From Bacteroides sp. (GTDB taxonomy: Bacteria; Bacteroidota; Bacteroidia; Bacteroidales; Bacteroidaceae): 42,658 bases of DNA. Made by a program: the position numbers and the translations under genes. Below are positions 41,949 to 42,658 of this stretch, one piece after another (the first letter of the stretch is position 1; each line of letters starts with the position of its first letter). The DNA is taken from NCBI GenBank assembly GCA_015060705.1, contig SUXY01000025.1, positions 1 through 42,658 on the forward strand, given 5' to 3'. Under the pieces are notes generated by a model, which searched no databases, was not told the origin of the DNA, and saw only the letters and a list, made by a program, of their open reading frames with translations.

Positions 41949-41980
41949 CAAATATAATTAAGTTTATAATATAAACCAAA
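41949..41980 (-). promoter_or_regulatory. Promoter of the membrane protein-regulator-glycosidase-DUF1847 operon
   Basis: On the minus strand TTTG (41980-41977) is followed after 20 bp by TATATTTG (41956-41949), an exact Bacteroidetes-type promoter. Operator-like site O2 fills the spacer. Confidence 0.8.
41962..41976. promoter_or_regulatory. Palindromic operator-like site O2 inside the promoter spacer
   Basis: GTTTATAATATAAAC lies between the two promoter boxes, where bound protein would block RNA polymerase. It matches O1 on the other strand in all 15 positions. Confidence 0.78.
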
Positions 41981-41989
41981 TTATTGATG

Positions 41990-42587
41990 GTCTTTTTTAC
42001 ATATTTTCCATTGAAATCCCTTGCACTCCTGTCGCCGGGACTTAAATTCTTGTGATTCAATGGGAATGCGGTGTAGGGAGCCCTTGCATCGCTCTTTTAT
42101 TCGTGTCACCGATGGATTTTTTCGGTGTGCCTTTTGGGTGTACGGGCGTTCGCTGAAAGATGCTACATCTTACCCCGACAAGATGCTACATCTTACAGCG
42201 ATAAGATGCTACATCTTCCGGCGGAAGCCCGTATACGATGATTTTAACTGGTTTAGCCGGAAATTCTTTATTCTCATCAGCTGAATTTGTGGACGTTTTT
42301 TAAGAAACCATGCTGAATTCCTGGACAGGCTTTGGTGCAACGGGTGCAAGGAGATGTAGCCGTTTGCTGCCACCGATTTCTTGCTGTGATACAAGCGGTT
42401 GCCTTTCGGTGACAGGAGTGCAAGCAATTACGGGTAAATTTCTTGTATACGCGTGCGCGTCAAGAAATAAGGTAAGGGATACTTGAACGGTAGGATGTGC
42501 TTGAAAAAACATGTTGTCCGGCATCTTTTGAGAATCAGTAACTTAGGAGAAAAGTCGCATTTTCTTTGAAAAAAAGAGGCAGGAATG
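41990..42587. other. Gene-free stretch of about 600 bp
   Basis: I see no convincing gene on either strand. The short open frames have no recognisable domains and cross repeats. The stretch holds three 23-bp-spaced palindromes (42157-42217) and a hairpin with arms ATTTCTTG / CAAGAAAT at 42438-42468 around a GCGTGCGCG loop. Confidence 0.65.
42157..42217. repeat. Three direct copies of a 15-bp palindromic repeat at exact 23-bp period
   Basis: AAGATGCTACATCTT occurs at 42157, 42180 and 42203, identical each time. Each copy is an inverted repeat (AAGATG, CTA, CATCTT). The 8-bp spacers differ (ACCCCGAC, ACAGCGAT), so the 15-mers and the spacing are what is kept. Confidence 0.92.
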
Positions 42588-42619
42588 TTTGGAGCATATG
42601 CTGTAAAGCAGTAATTTTG
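42588..42619 (+). promoter_or_regulatory. Strong outward promoter at right edge, possibly for an rRNA operon
   Basis: TTTG (42588-42591) is followed after 20 bp by TAATTTTG (42612-42619), an exact consensus. An A-tract lies upstream at 42569-42575 and a GC-rich stretch (CACCCGC) follows at once. This resembles stable-RNA promoters as I recall them from Bacteroides. The transcript runs out of the window after about 35 nt. Confidence 0.6.
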
Positions 42620-42658
42620 CACCCGCTTTCGAGAGAGAAACGCGGACAAGTTGAAATG

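Noticed and set aside
42157..42217. Possible small CRISPR array
   Set aside because: The repeats are only 15 bp with 8-bp spacers, far too short, and no cas gene is in the window.
42021..42427. Two open frames of 87 and 72 codons in the terminal gene-free region
   Set aside because: They lie on opposite strands, cross the 23-bp repeats, have no domain or signal, and have unlikely composition.

Overview
The window is a contiguous stretch of chromosome from a member of the Bacteroidales, most likely a Bacteroides/Phocaeicola-type gut bacterium. The evidence is a SusC/SusD pair, NigD-like and DUF4252 proteins, an N-succinylornithine-type carbamoyltransferase, PNGase F plus GH92 and GH20 glycan enzymes, and promoters of the Bacteroidetes type (TTTG, 19-21 bp, TAnnTTTG). 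The assignment is by gene content and not by a marker gene. No phage, plasmid, IS transposase, CRISPR array, tRNA or rRNA gene lies inside the window.

Layout. 1-5.3 kb: the 3' part of a SusC-like transporter, its SusD-like lipoprotein and a small secreted protein. 5.3-9.4 kb (minus): a GH92 alpha-mannosidase and a PNGase F-like amidase, a probable host N-glycan module. 9.5-12.9 kb (plus): proB, proA and an argF'-type carbamoyltransferase. 13-17.3 kb (minus): ECF sigma factor, membrane regulator, tiny zinc-finger protein and TonB-dependent receptor-like protein. 17.7-22.6 kb (minus): PASTA protein, rluD-like, ddl, acyltransferase, NigD-like and rhodanese genes in one tight operon. 22.8-25.1 kb: a GH20 protein that lacks the usual catalytic glutamate. 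25.2-29 kb: rpmH (minus), then efp, GT2, radC, a MIP18-type gene and lpxH (plus). 29.1-31.5 kb: pta-ackA (minus). 31.6-35.8 kb: lrgA-lrgB (plus), folP-cdaA (minus), murF (plus). 35.9-39.2 kb (minus): two further ECF sigma loci, one flanked by two DUF4252 paralogues. 39.4-41.8 kb (minus): a four-gene operon of membrane protein, winged-helix regulator, phosphodiester glycosidase and DUF1847 protein, with two matching palindromes in its promoter and leader. 41.9-42.66 kb: non-coding, with three 23-bp-spaced palindromic repeats and a strong outward promoter at the edge.

The most unusual thing seen is a family of six 84-108 bp inverted-repeat elements (7586, 30332, 34406, 35830, 38001, 39315). Each is framed by TGTCATTCAGA and its complement. 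Each is built from two different arms drawn from four arm types around a conserved loop core (AACAYCCAC). Two arms of different types carry the same paired substitution (ATTC/GAAT to ATCC/GGAT), which suggests each arm folds on itself, as in REP/REPIN elements. One sits between pta and ackA, and one makes up most of the predicted murF leader. Other points of note are the GH20 active-site loss, the operators in the 41.8-kb operon promoter, the split anti-sigma arrangement at 15.3-17.3 kb, a 77-bp element with 18-bp perfect inverted ends, and a possible rRNA-type promoter at the right edge.
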